Origin: Marinicella meishanensis | GTDB lineage: Bacteria > Pseudomonadota > Gammaproteobacteria > Xanthomonadales > Marinicellaceae | Reading direction: 5' to 3' | Length of the DNA stretch: 64,000 nt | Assembly: GCF_019931145.1 (NCBI RefSeq) | Contig: NZ_JAIOUV010000007.1 | Coordinates: 1 to 64,000, forward strand | Shown: piece after piece, positions 1 to 8,687 of the stretch | Layout of the letters: every line of letters begins with the position of its first letter | Numbering within the stretch: position 1 is the first letter of the stretch | Notes under the pieces: model-generated | Seen by the model: the letters and a program-made list of their open reading frames with translations, nothing else | Database searches by the model: none | What the model was told of the DNA's origin: nothing | Program-made: the position numbers and the translations under genes

Positions 1-99
1 CAATGTAAACCCCTTTGTGACAAATTAATGAAATTAATTCCTAACCACAGCCAAACAACTCAGCGCAAAACCAGTACTGACGCGGGGTTGTGTGCTGGA

Positions 100-1065
100 T
101 CACTTGGTGGCGGTGATGATCACCCGCTGTGGGGGTGGATGACCTTCGGTGGTTTGTTGTTGGTCTTCACTGAGGAAGTCAGGCAAGGAATGGAACTGCA
201 TCCAGTCGGTGGACCTTTGTTCAGCCGTGGTGGTTCGCGAGACATCGACCACCGTCACTTGTTTGAAACCCACTTTTCTCAGCCACAGGCACAGCATGTC
301 AACACTGGGTAAGAACCAGACGTTGCGCATTTGGGCATAACGGCCCGGCGGCACCAGACAGGTGGTGGCATCGCCATCGACCACCAGGGTCTCCAACACC
401 AACTGCCCCCCTTGGCTCAATAAGTTCTTGAGTTGCTCCAAATGGTCAATCGGTGATTTGCGGTGGTACAAGATGCCCATGGAAAACACCACGTCAAAAC
501 AACGCATGTCTGCGGGCATCGCCTCCACCCTCAGGGGCAACACCGCGGCCCCGGTTTGGGCGTATTTTTCAACCGCCCAAAACTGCACGTTTTGCAACAA
601 TCCAGGTTCAATGCCCAGCAACACCCGTGGCCGGTGTTCGGCCATTTTCAACAGGTAATAGCCATTGCCACAACCCACGTCCAACACCGTGCGGTGCTGT
701 AATGGCGGCAAGGCACTGAGCACCCGTTGCCATTTGAAATCAGAACGCCATTCGGCATCAACCAAACAGTCACCCACTTGAAAGGGTCCTTTGCGCCATG
801 GGTGCAAGCCACGCAATGATTGTTCCAACCGCTGTTCATCGACCTGCCCGGCTGGCCATCGGATGGTGACTGGGGCTTGGCCAGGGATCAGTGCAGCCTC
901 GGGCACCTCGGGCAGCTTATCAAAAGCCGCCAACCAACGGTGTAAATCGCCTTGATTGATTTGCTCAATGGCGTGGTCGGTGATGGCTCGCAAGCGGTCT
1001 GCATGTGGTTGCAAAGCAGAGTCGGCGAGGCTTGCCCAAAAGGGTTTCAGTTGGGTTTTGAACAT
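100..1065 (-). CDS. cmoB: tRNA U34 carboxymethyltransferase CmoB
   Basis: CmoB transfers the carboxymethyl group of carboxy-SAM to 5-hydroxyuridine at the wobble position of certain tRNAs, giving cmo5U. The 321-residue protein matches the family's usual length (about 323). A Rossmann methyltransferase core starts near residue 128 with LDVGCGNGYY, followed by GIEPG and an FSMGILYHRKSP segment typical of CmoB. It is the last gene of a leftward group and starts 3 bases after the stop of cmoA, whose product makes the carboxy-SAM cofactor. The pair therefore forms a complete two-step pathway. The 99 bases downstream, up to the window edge, show no gene. Confidence 0.95.
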   Translation of the reverse strand: MFKTQLKPFWASLADSALQPHADRLRAITDHAIEQINQGDLHRWLAAFDKLPEVPEAALIPGQAPVTIRWPAGQVDEQRLEQSLRGLHPWRKGPFQVGDCLVDAEWRSDFKWQRVLSALPPLQHRTVLDVGCGNGYYLLKMAEHRPRVLLGIEPGLLQNVQFWAVEKYAQTGAAVLPLRVEAMPADMRCFDVVFSMGILYHRKSPIDHLEQLKNLLSQGGQLVLETLVVDGDATTCLVPPGRYAQMRNVWFLPSVDMLCLWLRKVGFKQVTVVDVSRTTTAEQRSTDWMQFHSLPDFLSEDQQQTTEGHPPPQRVIITATK

Positions 1066-1068
1066 GGC

Positions 1069-1782
1069 TTATTTGATGGCCACCATGGAGACAAAGTTGA
1101 ACGCTTTGAACCACACTTCGGTGTGCTGAAAACCGGCTTGTCGGAGTCGTTGCTGCCAAGTTTCCAAACTGTCGGGCTTGAGGGAGTCTTCCAGGGCCTG
1201 TCTTTTTTGGGCGATCTCCATGTCCGAATAGCCATTGACCTTTTTGTAACCATGGTAATAATCGATCATGGTTTGGCTGGATAGGATTTTTTCCGACAAC
1301 ACAAATACCCCACCCGGATTCAACGCTTGGTAAATGGCCTCACACACCCCTGCCCGACTGGCCACAGGCATGAACTGTAAAGTGAAATTACTCACCACCA
1401 TGCTGGCATTATTCATGGAAAAGTCGGCGACGTCGGCGCAATGGGCGTCGATGCGGTTGTGCAGTTTCAAGGCAGACAACTGTTCGGTCAGCGATGCGAT
1501 CATCGGTGGTGAATTGTCCACCGCGTGGATGTGGATTGATTTTGGACCAATGGCTTGATCGATGGTTAAGGACACCGCCCCCAAAGAAGCCCCCAGGTCA
1601 TACACTTGGGTTTCGGCTTGCACGTGGTTCATGGCCAGCATGGCCGTACCTTTTAAAATGGTGTCATAGCCTGGCACCGAGCGTTTGATCATGTCCGGAA
1701 ACACCGCCACGACTTTTTCATCAAAGGCAAAGGCTTTGATGTGGCTGTAAGGTTGAGAAAATAACTGGTCTTTGTCGCCCAT
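1069..1782 (-). CDS. cmoA: carboxy-S-adenosyl-L-methionine synthase CmoA
   Basis: CmoA converts SAM and prephenate into carboxy-SAM, the cofactor used by CmoB. The N-terminus chosen here, MGDKDQLFS, aligns with the family start, and the FDEKVVAVFPDMIKRSVPGY block just after it is diagnostic. An upstream in-frame start at 1827 would add 15 residues and overlap the HIT gene, so it is less likely. The methyltransferase motif YDLGASLG sits near residue 60. The stop is 3 bases from the cmoB start, indicating co-transcription and probably coupling. No strong ribosome binding site is visible before the chosen ATG. Confidence 0.93.
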   Translation of the reverse strand: MGDKDQLFSQPYSHIKAFAFDEKVVAVFPDMIKRSVPGYDTILKGTAMLAMNHVQAETQVYDLGASLGAVSLTIDQAIGPKSIHIHAVDNSPPMIASLTEQLSALKLHNRIDAHCADVADFSMNNASMVVSNFTLQFMPVASRAGVCEAIYQALNPGGVFVLSEKILSSQTMIDYYHGYKKVNGYSDMEIAQKRQALEDSLKPDSLETWQQRLRQAGFQHTEVWFKAFNFVSMVAIK

Positions 1783-1811
1783 GATGGTTGCTTGGATTGG
1801 CCGCAGCTGGG

Positions 1812-2156
1812 TCAGCCTGGCGGCCATAGCATTTGGCGACCGGCCAAGAAATGCAAGTGAATGTGATACACCGTTTGACCACCGTGACCATTGCAGTTCA
1901 TGACCACTCGATAGCCCTCATCAGCCACCCCCACTTCCGCGGCATACTCCTTGGCTGCCAAGTGCATGCGACTGAGGTAATCGATGTTGTCGGCATCCAA
2001 GTCATTGTGGGTGGCAATCCGCACTTTGGGAATGAACAGCACATGGATCGGCGCTTGGGGGTTGACGTCTTTGAATCCCAAGACATGCGCGTCTTCATAA
2101 ACGATGTCAGCGGGAATTTCTTTTTGCAGAATCAGATCAAAAATGGTCGGTTCCAT
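1812..2156 (-). CDS. HIT family protein (HinT-like nucleotide hydrolase)
   Basis: This is a small histidine-triad protein of 114 residues, the normal size of bacterial HinT. The catalytic HIHLH triad lies near the C-terminus, preceded by a conserved NCNGHGGQTVYH segment. The N-terminus IFDLILQKEIPADIVYEDA is typical of the family. HinT proteins hydrolyse purine nucleoside phosphoramidates and aminoacyl-AMP; the physiological role in bacteria is not settled. It sits 8 bases after recR and before cmoA, all on the same strand, so it probably belongs to the dnaX-cmoB transcript. Confidence 0.93.
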   Translation of the reverse strand: MEPTIFDLILQKEIPADIVYEDAHVLGFKDVNPQAPIHVLFIPKVRIATHNDLDADNIDYLSRMHLAAKEYAAEVGVADEGYRVVMNCNGHGGQTVYHIHLHFLAGRQMLWPPG

Positions 2157-2164
2157 AAGGACTC

Positions 2165-2752
2165 CTATAAATTGGTGCGACTGGCAAAGGCATGGGCCAA
2201 GGTGGAATTGTCGATGTACTCCAGATCACCCCCCAACGGCACACCGTGGGCCAAGCGCGTGGCTTTGATGCCGCCTTGTTCAGCCAGGTGGGCCAAATAC
2301 TGGGCGGTGGTCTCACCTTCCAACGTGGAACCGGTGGCGATGATCATCTCATGACATTCAGGTGAAGACAGCAGGTCAACCAGTTTTTCCAGCTTCAAAG
2401 CCTCTGGCCCCACCCCATCCAGCGGCGACAATTTGCCATGCAAGACGAAATATCGGCCATTGAAATCGGTGGCACTTTCCAAATGGATGATGTCCGCTGG
2501 TGATTCCACCACACACACCTGGCGGTCGCTGCGGTGGGGGTTGGCACAGAGTTTACAAATGTTGTTCTCAGTGAGGGTGCGGCAAACGTCGCACTCCCCC
2601 ACCTGGTCTATGGCCAGGGCCAGGGTTTCGGCCAATTTTTGGCCGCCTTCCGGGTCTTTTTGGAGCAGGTGAAAGGTCAATCGTTGGGCGGTCTTGGGCC
2701 CCACCCCAGGCAAGATTTGTAGCGACGCAATCAGTTCACTGATCAGTGACAT
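2165..2752 (-). CDS. recR: recombination mediator RecR
   Basis: RecR works with RecO (encoded elsewhere in this window at 31523-32212) to load RecA on gapped DNA. The 195-residue protein shows the full family layout. An N-terminal helix-hairpin-helix (LPGVGPKTAQRL) is followed by a four-cysteine zinc finger (CDVC...CKLC) near residues 57-72. Next comes a Toprim domain beginning VVESPADI, and then the C-terminal ATGSTLEGETTAQYL and HGVPLGGDLEY segments. Its start overlaps the ybaB stop by one base, the common dnaX-ybaB-recR arrangement. Confidence 0.97.
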   Translation of the reverse strand: MSLISELIASLQILPGVGPKTAQRLTFHLLQKDPEGGQKLAETLALAIDQVGECDVCRTLTENNICKLCANPHRSDRQVCVVESPADIIHLESATDFNGRYFVLHGKLSPLDGVGPEALKLEKLVDLLSSPECHEMIIATGSTLEGETTAQYLAHLAEQGGIKATRLAHGVPLGGDLEYIDNSTLAHAFASRTNL

Positions 2753-3075
2753 CAGAAGGGCATTTTGAAGCCTGGTGGCAAATTCAAACCTTCGGCCAAA
2801 CCGCCCAGGTTGTCTTTTTGCATGTCGGCAATTTTGTTCATCGCATCATTGAATGCGGCCACCAACAAATCTTCCAGCATTTCGTGGTCGCCATCCACCA
2901 TGCCATGATCGATTTTGATGCCTTTGACTTGGTGTTGGCCATTCATGGTGATTTGCACGGTGTCGCCACCGGCTGAGCCCACCACTTCTTTGTTGGCCAT
3001 TTCTTGTTGTGCTTGCTGCATTTGTTCTTGCATTTTTTGCACTTGCTGCATCATGTTACCTAATGTGCCTTTCAT
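2752..3075 (-). CDS. ybaB: YbaB/EbfC family nucleoid-associated protein
   Basis: This is a small DNA-binding protein of 107 residues, with a glutamine-rich coiled-coil N-terminus (MMQQVQKMQEQMQQAQQEM) and the invariant C-terminal LPPGFKMPF. The ATG at 3075 is chosen because AGGTGA lies at the right distance upstream. An in-frame GTG three codons earlier would overlap the end of dnaX. The gene sits directly between dnaX and recR, as in most gammaproteobacteria. The role is thought to be nucleoid organisation or a link with recombination; nothing here narrows that further. Confidence 0.95.
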   Translation of the reverse strand: MKGTLGNMMQQVQKMQEQMQQAQQEMANKEVVGSAGGDTVQITMNGQHQVKGIKIDHGMVDGDHEMLEDLLVAAFNDAMNKIADMQKDNLGGLAEGLNLPPGFKMPF

Positions 3076-3076
3076 G

Positions 3077-4759
3077 TCAGTCACCTAATTTATTTTGAAT
3101 GATGGTGGCGCCAAATTGTTGTTGCAAATCGGTCACCACGTGATCCAAGTTTTGGGGTTGTTCAGCTTGCTGCTTTTGTTGTAAAGATTCTTTGGCCAGG
3201 GAGTCGGCATGGTCTTTATAAACATACTGCAAACGGTATTTATCGGACCCCGCCAACAAGGCTTGTTCGATGGCCTGCTTGGCCCGATCGGTCATGAAGT
3301 TGTTGGCCGCTTGGTCCACAGCAAATGTAATGACTTTTTGGTCATTTTCAAGCAGCTCCATGTTCCTGGCCAATTCGCGGGCGGTGCCTTTGAGTTTCAA
3401 AGCTTGAAACACATCCGGCCAAGTGTTGCGCTGCAGCTGACTCAAATCAACCGCTTCGTTGACCGCTGGTGCCGCTTCTTTGACCGCTTGCAGTGGTGGC
3501 GGCTGAGGCGCAGCAGGGCTCGAATCGACGACCTGGGCTACTGGTTGTTCGGTGACTTGTTGGGCTGTGGGCTGCGGCTGGGTGTTGGCTGTGTTGTTGG
3601 TTGTGGCGTTGGCCTTTGGTGACTGACCCGCGTTGGTTTGGTTGGCCTGTCGTTGGCGCCCACCGGGTTGGCCGGTTTGCGGCTCAAAAGCCAGCATGCG
3701 CATCACCGCCATTTCAAAACTGATTTTCTTGTTGGGTGTGATGTTGATTTGTTGCAGGGCCAAGACCACCAACTGGTAATACCACTGCACCGTTTCGGGG
3801 TGAATTTCAGCCGCCAAACTTTTCAACACGGCCGCTTCAAAATTGGCCCCACCGGTGACCGCACCCAGGCTTTGTATTAAGGACACTTCATGCAACAACA
3901 GACACAGGTCTTCCAACAAGTGGCTGTAATCCACTGACATGTCATGCAACCAGCCCAGTTTGTCCATTACCCCAGCCTCTTCTTGCTGTTGTATCAACTG
4001 CAACAACTCGGTGACATGGGTTTGTTCAATGGTTCCCAGCATGCCGCGGATCTCATCGTAGGTGATCTGACCGGCACCAAACGCCAGTGATTGATCCAAC
4101 AAACTCAAGGCATCTCGCATGCTGCCATCGGCCACCCGGGCGATCAATTCCACGGCCCGTTCATCATAATGCACCGATTCTTGCTTCAGCAAGTGTAGCA
4201 AATGATCACCGATTTGTTTTTGGGTCAGGCGTTTGAGGTTGAATTGCAAGCAACGCGACAGCACCGTCACCGGCAGCTTGTCTGGTTCGGTGGTGGCGAG
4301 CAAAAACTTGACGTGTTCTGGTGGTTCTTCGAGGGTTTTCAACAAAGCATTGAATGAGCTTTTCGAAAACATGTGAACCTCGTCAATCAGGTAAATCTTG
4401 TAGCTGCCTTTGTTGGGCGCATATTGCACATTGTCCAACAGGCTGCGGGTGTCATCGACACCGGTGCGCGAGGCAGCGTCCACTTCGATCAAATCGATGA
4501 AATCGCCTTGTTTGATTTCTTCACAATGTTGACATTCACCACATGGATGGCCAGACACCCCTTGCTGACAATTCAGCGCTTTGGCCAACACCCTGGCCAG
4601 GGTCGTTTTGCCCACTCCACGGGTGCCGGTGAATAAAAACGCGTGGTGTAAGCGGTCACTTTCTAAGCCATTAACCAGGGCCTGAACCACGTGTTCCTGG
4701 CCGACGATTTCTTGGAAATTCTGGGGTCTATATTTTCTGGCGAGTACTTGGTAGGTCAT
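3077..4759 (-). CDS. dnaX: DNA polymerase III subunit tau (DnaX)
   Basis: This is the clamp-loader ATPase of the replisome. Residues 1-370 carry the AAA+ module: Walker A GTRGVGKTT, a zinc-binding cluster (CQQG...CGECQHC), LIDEVHMFS as Walker B, and sensor 1 LATTEPDKLP. A Q/A/P/T-rich linker (about 375-450) leads to a tau C-terminal domain that would contact polymerase alpha. No in-frame run of six or more As followed by G, as used for programmed frameshifting in E. coli, was found, so production of a short gamma form is not supported. It is the first protein gene after the SRP RNA gene. Confidence 0.96.
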   Translation of the reverse strand: MTYQVLARKYRPQNFQEIVGQEHVVQALVNGLESDRLHHAFLFTGTRGVGKTTLARVLAKALNCQQGVSGHPCGECQHCEEIKQGDFIDLIEVDAASRTGVDDTRSLLDNVQYAPNKGSYKIYLIDEVHMFSKSSFNALLKTLEEPPEHVKFLLATTEPDKLPVTVLSRCLQFNLKRLTQKQIGDHLLHLLKQESVHYDERAVELIARVADGSMRDALSLLDQSLAFGAGQITYDEIRGMLGTIEQTHVTELLQLIQQQEEAGVMDKLGWLHDMSVDYSHLLEDLCLLLHEVSLIQSLGAVTGGANFEAAVLKSLAAEIHPETVQWYYQLVVLALQQINITPNKKISFEMAVMRMLAFEPQTGQPGGRQRQANQTNAGQSPKANATTNNTANTQPQPTAQQVTEQPVAQVVDSSPAAPQPPPLQAVKEAAPAVNEAVDLSQLQRNTWPDVFQALKLKGTARELARNMELLENDQKVITFAVDQAANNFMTDRAKQAIEQALLAGSDKYRLQYVYKDHADSLAKESLQQKQQAEQPQNLDHVVTDLQQQFGATIIQNKLGD

Positions 4760-4778
4760 GATGAAAATCAGGTAATGG

Positions 4779-4888
4779 GACTCCCGTCAGCCGGTCCTCA
4801 CACATAAAATCACAGCTGCGGCTGCTCCCTTCCGGGCCTGACCGGGTTCACTGCTATTTATTGCAAGGTGACAAACGGAAGTCACCGA
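4779..4888 (-). ncRNA. ffs: signal recognition particle RNA, small bacterial (4.5S) type
   Basis: Read on the minus strand, this stretch contains the near-universal SRP domain IV signature GTCAGGCCCGGAAGGGAGCAG, where Ffh binds. The 5' segment GACTTCCGT (4883-4875) pairs fully, with one G-U, with ACGGGAGTC (4787-4779) near the 3' end, closing the long hairpin at about 105 nucleotides, as expected for 4.5S RNA. The ends are estimated from that pairing and from the promoter just upstream. The gene lies immediately ahead of dnaX on the same strand. Confidence 0.9.
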
Positions 4889-4894
4889 GGCGGT

Positions 4895-4923
4895 ATTATC
4901 TCTGAACAGCCGTCTTTTGTCTA
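4895..4923 (-). promoter_or_regulatory. sigma-70 type promoter of ffs
   Basis: On the minus strand TAGACA (4923-4918) and GATAAT (4900-4895) are separated by exactly 17 bases, each matching 5 of 6 consensus positions. Transcription would start about 7 bases later, near 4888, just ahead of the SRP RNA. No terminator is obvious between ffs and dnaX, so it may also feed the dnaX-cmoB operon. Confidence 0.7.
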
Positions 4924-5112
4924 GGGCCTGTTAACAACAATTGCATCATCACAATGCAGTCCAGCCAGGTCAGTGTCAAAGCGCAAATTGCTTGGTTTGA
5001 TCATTCTTATCCAGCTTTGACAACGCCAGATTCGGCTGTTGCTGATTGAGCCATGTGGCTGGGTCAGATTACCACCCAACAGCGTGATGCAGTCAATCAC
5101 TCGGTGTGACCA

Positions 5113-5817
5113 TCAAGTTGGCGAATTTGGGGCGTTATATTCTTGCATCACCTGCTTTACCAAAGGCACCGTGACTTTGCGCTTGAGGGCCAATGAAGCG
5201 GTGGCCAAACGGCTGAACAACTGATACAACTCAGGGTATGATCTGCGGTGGTGGGCTTGTACATATTGCATCACCGCCGGATCCAACTTGATGCCGTTCA
5301 GGTGAAATTGCTGTTGCATGCACTGCAAGGCCTGTTTGCCTTGCAAAGGCGCCAAAGTGAAACCCAGTCCCGACTGCAGGCGCGAGCGCAAATCGGGCAG
5401 TTGCCACTGTGGGTCTCTGGCTTGGATGTGCGACGACAAAACCAATTTAATGTGGGCTGACCGGCAATGGTTGAAACCATTGAACAAAGCGATTTCATGG
5501 TCTAGATGGCCGGCCAATTCACCGACATCATCCAACAACAAAAAAGCCATCGACTCAGGCAACACCGCAGCCCAATCCATGGTCCCGATTTGCCTGCCAT
5601 CCAACAGCAAGTGAGGACAATTGTGCGCTTCCAACAGCGCAGCCAGAGACAACAATAAATGGGTTTTGCCGGTGTGTTGAGGCCCCCAAATGTGGGTGAA
5701 GGCTGGCAACTGGCTCGGTTGACTCAAGGCATCAACCACCGTAGGGTGACCGATGAAGTCGGCCATGGTGGGCTGCACCATCGAGGTGAATGGCAAGGTG
5801 GCTTGCAGTGGCTTCAT
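5113..5817 (-). CDS. hda: DnaA regulatory inactivator Hda-like protein
   Basis: This is a DnaA-related AAA+ protein of 234 residues lacking the DnaA N- and C-terminal domains. Walker A is GPQHTGKTHLL (about residues 45-55), Walker B LLLDDVGE, and the arginine-rich LPDLRSRLQSGLGF box is characteristic of Hda/DnaA. Hda with the sliding clamp promotes ATP hydrolysis by DnaA and so limits re-initiation. It follows the AI-2E permease gene by 17 bases on the same strand, the synteny seen in Pseudomonas. The 200 bases between it and ffs (4925-5112) show no gene. Confidence 0.9.
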   Translation of the reverse strand: MKPLQATLPFTSMVQPTMADFIGHPTVVDALSQPSQLPAFTHIWGPQHTGKTHLLLSLAALLEAHNCPHLLLDGRQIGTMDWAAVLPESMAFLLLDDVGELAGHLDHEIALFNGFNHCRSAHIKLVLSSHIQARDPQWQLPDLRSRLQSGLGFTLAPLQGKQALQCMQQQFHLNGIKLDPAVMQYVQAHHRRSYPELYQLFSRLATASLALKRKVTVPLVKQVMQEYNAPNSPT

Positions 5818-5834
5818 TCGAATCGCGGCAAGGT

Positions 5835-6965
5835 TCAGACAGAGCCCTCGTCTGGCGGTTGGGCTGATTTGGCAGAATCATCGTTGGTCAGGTTGATGTC
5901 GCTTTCTTTGCCGTAAAGCTTGCTCCCCATATAACGTTCATGCCCATGGCGCAACAACACCATGATCACCGCTGCCAAGGGCAAACCCAACAACACACCA
6001 ACAAAGCCAAAGAGTTGACCGCCGGCCAACACTGCAAAAATCACCGCCACCGGGTGCAAACCGATGCGATCCCCCACCAACCAGGGCGTCAACACAAAGC
6101 CCTCCAATAATTGACCCACGCCAAACACAATCAACACATAAAATACGTGGTTCATGTCGCCAAACTGCACCACTGCGGCGATGACCCCGGCCACCAAGCC
6201 GACAAACGTGCCCAAATAAGGGACGAATGAAATCAAGCCAGCGCCCATGCCGATCAACAAAGACAACTCGATACCGATGAACCACAAACCAGTGGTGTAA
6301 ATGGCACCCAGAGCCAGCATCACACTCAACTGCCCCCGCAGGAATGAACTCAAGACAGAATTGGCGTCATGGCTGATTTGACTGACGGTGCGATAATAAG
6401 GTCGGGGAATCAACTCACTGACCCGATTGGTGATGATGTCCCAATCTCTCAGCAAATAAAAAGTCACCACTGGTATCAACAAAAAGTTCATCAACCAATT
6501 GACGATCACCAAACCACTTTTGGTCACCGAGCTGATGATTGTTTGGGCAATGCCTCCGGCACTTTCCCAATGGGTCTTTAACAGCTGGGTCAGCTCGGTG
6601 ACATCGAACAAATTGGTTTCGATGCCAAAGGTGCTGCGCAGCCAAGGTGTGAGGTTGTCACTGAGCCACTGGTAATAGACCGGCAAATTCCGAATCAGAC
6701 TGGCGATTTGTTTTTCCAAACTTGGGATCAACACCAACAAGATGGCAAACACCAAAATGCTGATCACCAAAAACACCACAGTGACCGCCAAGGTTCGACT
6801 CAGTTTCCAGCGTTCCAGTTGATCGGCCAAAGGGTCAAACAAATAGGCCAACAAGGCCCCCACGGCAAACGGCGTCAAGATCGGTGACAATAGATATATG
6901 AGGTAACCGACAAAAACGATCAATGCCAGGCCGTACCATTGTTTGTTGATTTTATTTTCAGACAT
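5835..6965 (-). CDS. AI-2E family (PerM-like) inner-membrane transporter
   Basis: The protein has 376 residues with about seven to eight hydrophobic segments, beginning YGLALIVFVGYLIYLLSPIL. A larger loop (about 80-150) follows the first hairpin. The C-terminal half has the family block VPYLGTFVGLVAGVIAAVV and QLLEGFVLTPWLVG. Members export AI-2 or small solutes or act as Na+/H+ antiporters; the substrate cannot be told from sequence. It lies between a phosphatidyltransferase gene and hda in the same direction, so it is probably in one operon with them. Confidence 0.9.
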   Translation of the reverse strand: MSENKINKQWYGLALIVFVGYLIYLLSPILTPFAVGALLAYLFDPLADQLERWKLSRTLAVTVVFLVISILVFAILLVLIPSLEKQIASLIRNLPVYYQWLSDNLTPWLRSTFGIETNLFDVTELTQLLKTHWESAGGIAQTIISSVTKSGLVIVNWLMNFLLIPVVTFYLLRDWDIITNRVSELIPRPYYRTVSQISHDANSVLSSFLRGQLSVMLALGAIYTTGLWFIGIELSLLIGMGAGLISFVPYLGTFVGLVAGVIAAVVQFGDMNHVFYVLIVFGVGQLLEGFVLTPWLVGDRIGLHPVAVIFAVLAGGQLFGFVGVLLGLPLAAVIMVLLRHGHERYMGSKLYGKESDINLTNDDSAKSAQPPDEGSV

Positions 6966-6969
6966 GGGG

Positions 6970-7545
6970 TTATGGATTCATGGATTGTTGTGCGCGGGCT
7001 TGGCGTTTCATGGCAAAACCCATCCACACATAATGAACACCGCTCATCACGGTGAATAAGCCCACCAACCAGATCAATGGCTGGTGCATCACAGACAGGT
7101 CCAACCAGCCACTCATGGACACCAGCAGCACCAAAATCAAGAGGATTTGTAATGCGGTGTTGAATTTACTGATCAGGGTGGGCGTGGCTTTGGCCAACTT
7201 GCCCACACAAAAATGGTAGTAGGTGGCGCCGGCGATGATGACCAAATCACGCCCCACAACCAACACAAACAGCCACCATGGAATCAATGACTGCAAGGCA
7301 AACACAGTGTAACAACACAGCATCATCAATTTGTCAGCCAGTGGATCCAATACCCCACCCAGCCAACCTTGCCAATTGTATTTTTTGGCCAAGAAACCAT
7401 CCAGCCCATCGGAAGCCCCGGCCAACAAGGCCACCAACAATGCCCCTTTGTATTCCTTGTGCCACATCAACCACATCAGCGGCAACATCGCCGCCATGCG
7501 CAAAATGGTGATGAAATTGGGTAGGTATTTCAGATAAGCGGTCAT
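6970..7545 (-). CDS. CDP-alcohol phosphatidyltransferase (PgsA-like)
   Basis: This is an integral membrane enzyme of 191 residues with several hydrophobic helices. The active-site block runs DGLDGFLAKKY...GGVLDPLADK (about residues 46-72). It keeps the four aspartates of the DGxxAR-x8-Gx3Dx3D motif, but the arginine is a lysine. Homologues condense CDP-diacylglycerol with glycerol-3-phosphate or another alcohol. The ATG at 7545 overlaps the DUF2066 stop as ATGA; a start at 7554 would overlap further. Its place beside perM and purM rather than uvrC leaves open whether it is the main PgsA or a paralogue. Confidence 0.85.
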   Translation of the reverse strand: MTAYLKYLPNFITILRMAAMLPLMWLMWHKEYKGALLVALLAGASDGLDGFLAKKYNWQGWLGGVLDPLADKLMMLCCYTVFALQSLIPWWLFVLVVGRDLVIIAGATYYHFCVGKLAKATPTLISKFNTALQILLILVLLVSMSGWLDLSVMHQPLIWLVGLFTVMSGVHYVWMGFAMKRQARAQQSMNP

Positions 7546-8564
7546 GGCAGCCACTTGAACAATATGGTTTGGCCCAAATCCAAGGGCACATGGGCCAACA
7601 AACCTTCTTTGTTGACGTAGTCAATGAAGGTATCCGGCAGCACTTTGATGCGCATCACGGCTTGCAGCTGCTGGTCTTGAAATTGGTTGATTTGATAGGC
7701 ATCCACCAACGCGTGGTTGTCCAAATAGCTGATCAAACGCAACATGTGGTCGGCATCCACCAAGTCATTGATCGACACGCCAATGGTATTGGTATTGAAT
7801 TCATCGGCATACAACCGTTGTCCCTCAGCCATCACAGCTTGTACCGCTGTGACCAGGGCTTGCATGCCACCAGCCAAATCGACGAACTGGCGGTTTTTGA
7901 TCAGCATGGGTTGTTCTGGCTGGGCCAAGCCAAAGCGGTATGAATACCCCGACCGGGTGTGTTGTACAAAGACCAACAGCACCGCGGCATGTATTTCATC
8001 GATGAGAATGAAGTCAACCAGGTCTGGGTTCAAGAAGCGCACGTCCTCGGGTTGAAACACCAACAAATCAGCGGCGTTGGGGTCGTAGAACTGGACCGGT
8101 ATACCGGTCACATCAAACCACTTCTTCAGCCAATAAACCACCGGCGATTCAGGCACCGATGACACCAAAGTTTGGTCTGCCAACTCTTCCACCACCCAGA
8201 CAAACAATTGACCCCGTCGATCGGGCCACACGGGGATGTCGTTGTCCAGCATGTACTGATGGGTTTTTTCATCATCCACTATCAAATGAAACCATTGGGC
8301 GGAGGCATCCACGGCCGGCGGCACACTCTCCACATAACTGCGCAGTACGGCCTGTTGATGCTGTTCGGTCAAGGGGAATTGGGCTTGCAGAGCCTGGCCA
8401 CCCAAGCCACTTTTCTTGCTCAACACCGAATAAAATGCCGCCTCATTTTGCGTCAGGTTGCTGGTCGTATCGGCACGCACCAAAGTGGCAGACTGGTTGG
8501 TGTCTACCGTGGCAGCAAACAACTCAAATGTGAGCAACAATAAGGTCAGGGTGCAGATTTTCAT
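7542..8564 (-). CDS. DUF2066 domain secreted protein
   Basis: The protein has 340 residues with a clear N-terminal signal peptide (MKICTLTLLLLTFELFAA) and no further membrane span, so it is periplasmic. The body fits the DUF2066 family, whose genes typically lie between purM and perM/hda in gammaproteobacteria, exactly as here. Function is unknown. It is transcribed away from purM and overlaps the phosphatidyltransferase start by four bases, so the two are translationally coupled. The shared 123-base spacer with purM (8565-8687) contains a small dyad TGCGAT-N5-ATCGCA (8630-8646) of unknown meaning. Confidence 0.75.
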   Translation of the reverse strand: MKICTLTLLLLTFELFAATVDTNQSATLVRADTTSNLTQNEAAFYSVLSKKSGLGGQALQAQFPLTEQHQQAVLRSYVESVPPAVDASAQWFHLIVDDEKTHQYMLDNDIPVWPDRRGQLFVWVVEELADQTLVSSVPESPVVYWLKKWFDVTGIPVQFYDPNAADLLVFQPEDVRFLNPDLVDFILIDEIHAAVLLVFVQHTRSGYSYRFGLAQPEQPMLIKNRQFVDLAGGMQALVTAVQAVMAEGQRLYADEFNTNTIGVSINDLVDADHMLRLISYLDNHALVDAYQINQFQDQQLQAVMRIKVLPDTFIDYVNKEGLLAHVPLDLGQTILFKWLP

Positions 8565-8687
8565 GGCGACAATTATAAAGGAATAAAGTCAAGGCCAAGC
8601 AACTAAATTAGTGCTAATTTTCCACCCTTTGCGATGGCCAATCGCATAAAATTTGGATCTCTTAAAATATTTCACTTGGTTCACCCC

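Noticed and set aside
3077-4759. Programmed frameshift in dnaX giving a gamma subunit
   Set aside because: The best A-run (near 3335-3345) has only five As and is in the wrong codon phase; no convincing slippery heptamer was seen.
8606-8646. PurR-type operator upstream of purM
   Set aside because: The dyads here (ATTAGTGCTAAT, TGCGAT-N5-ATCGCA) do not match the PurR box, so no regulator was assigned.
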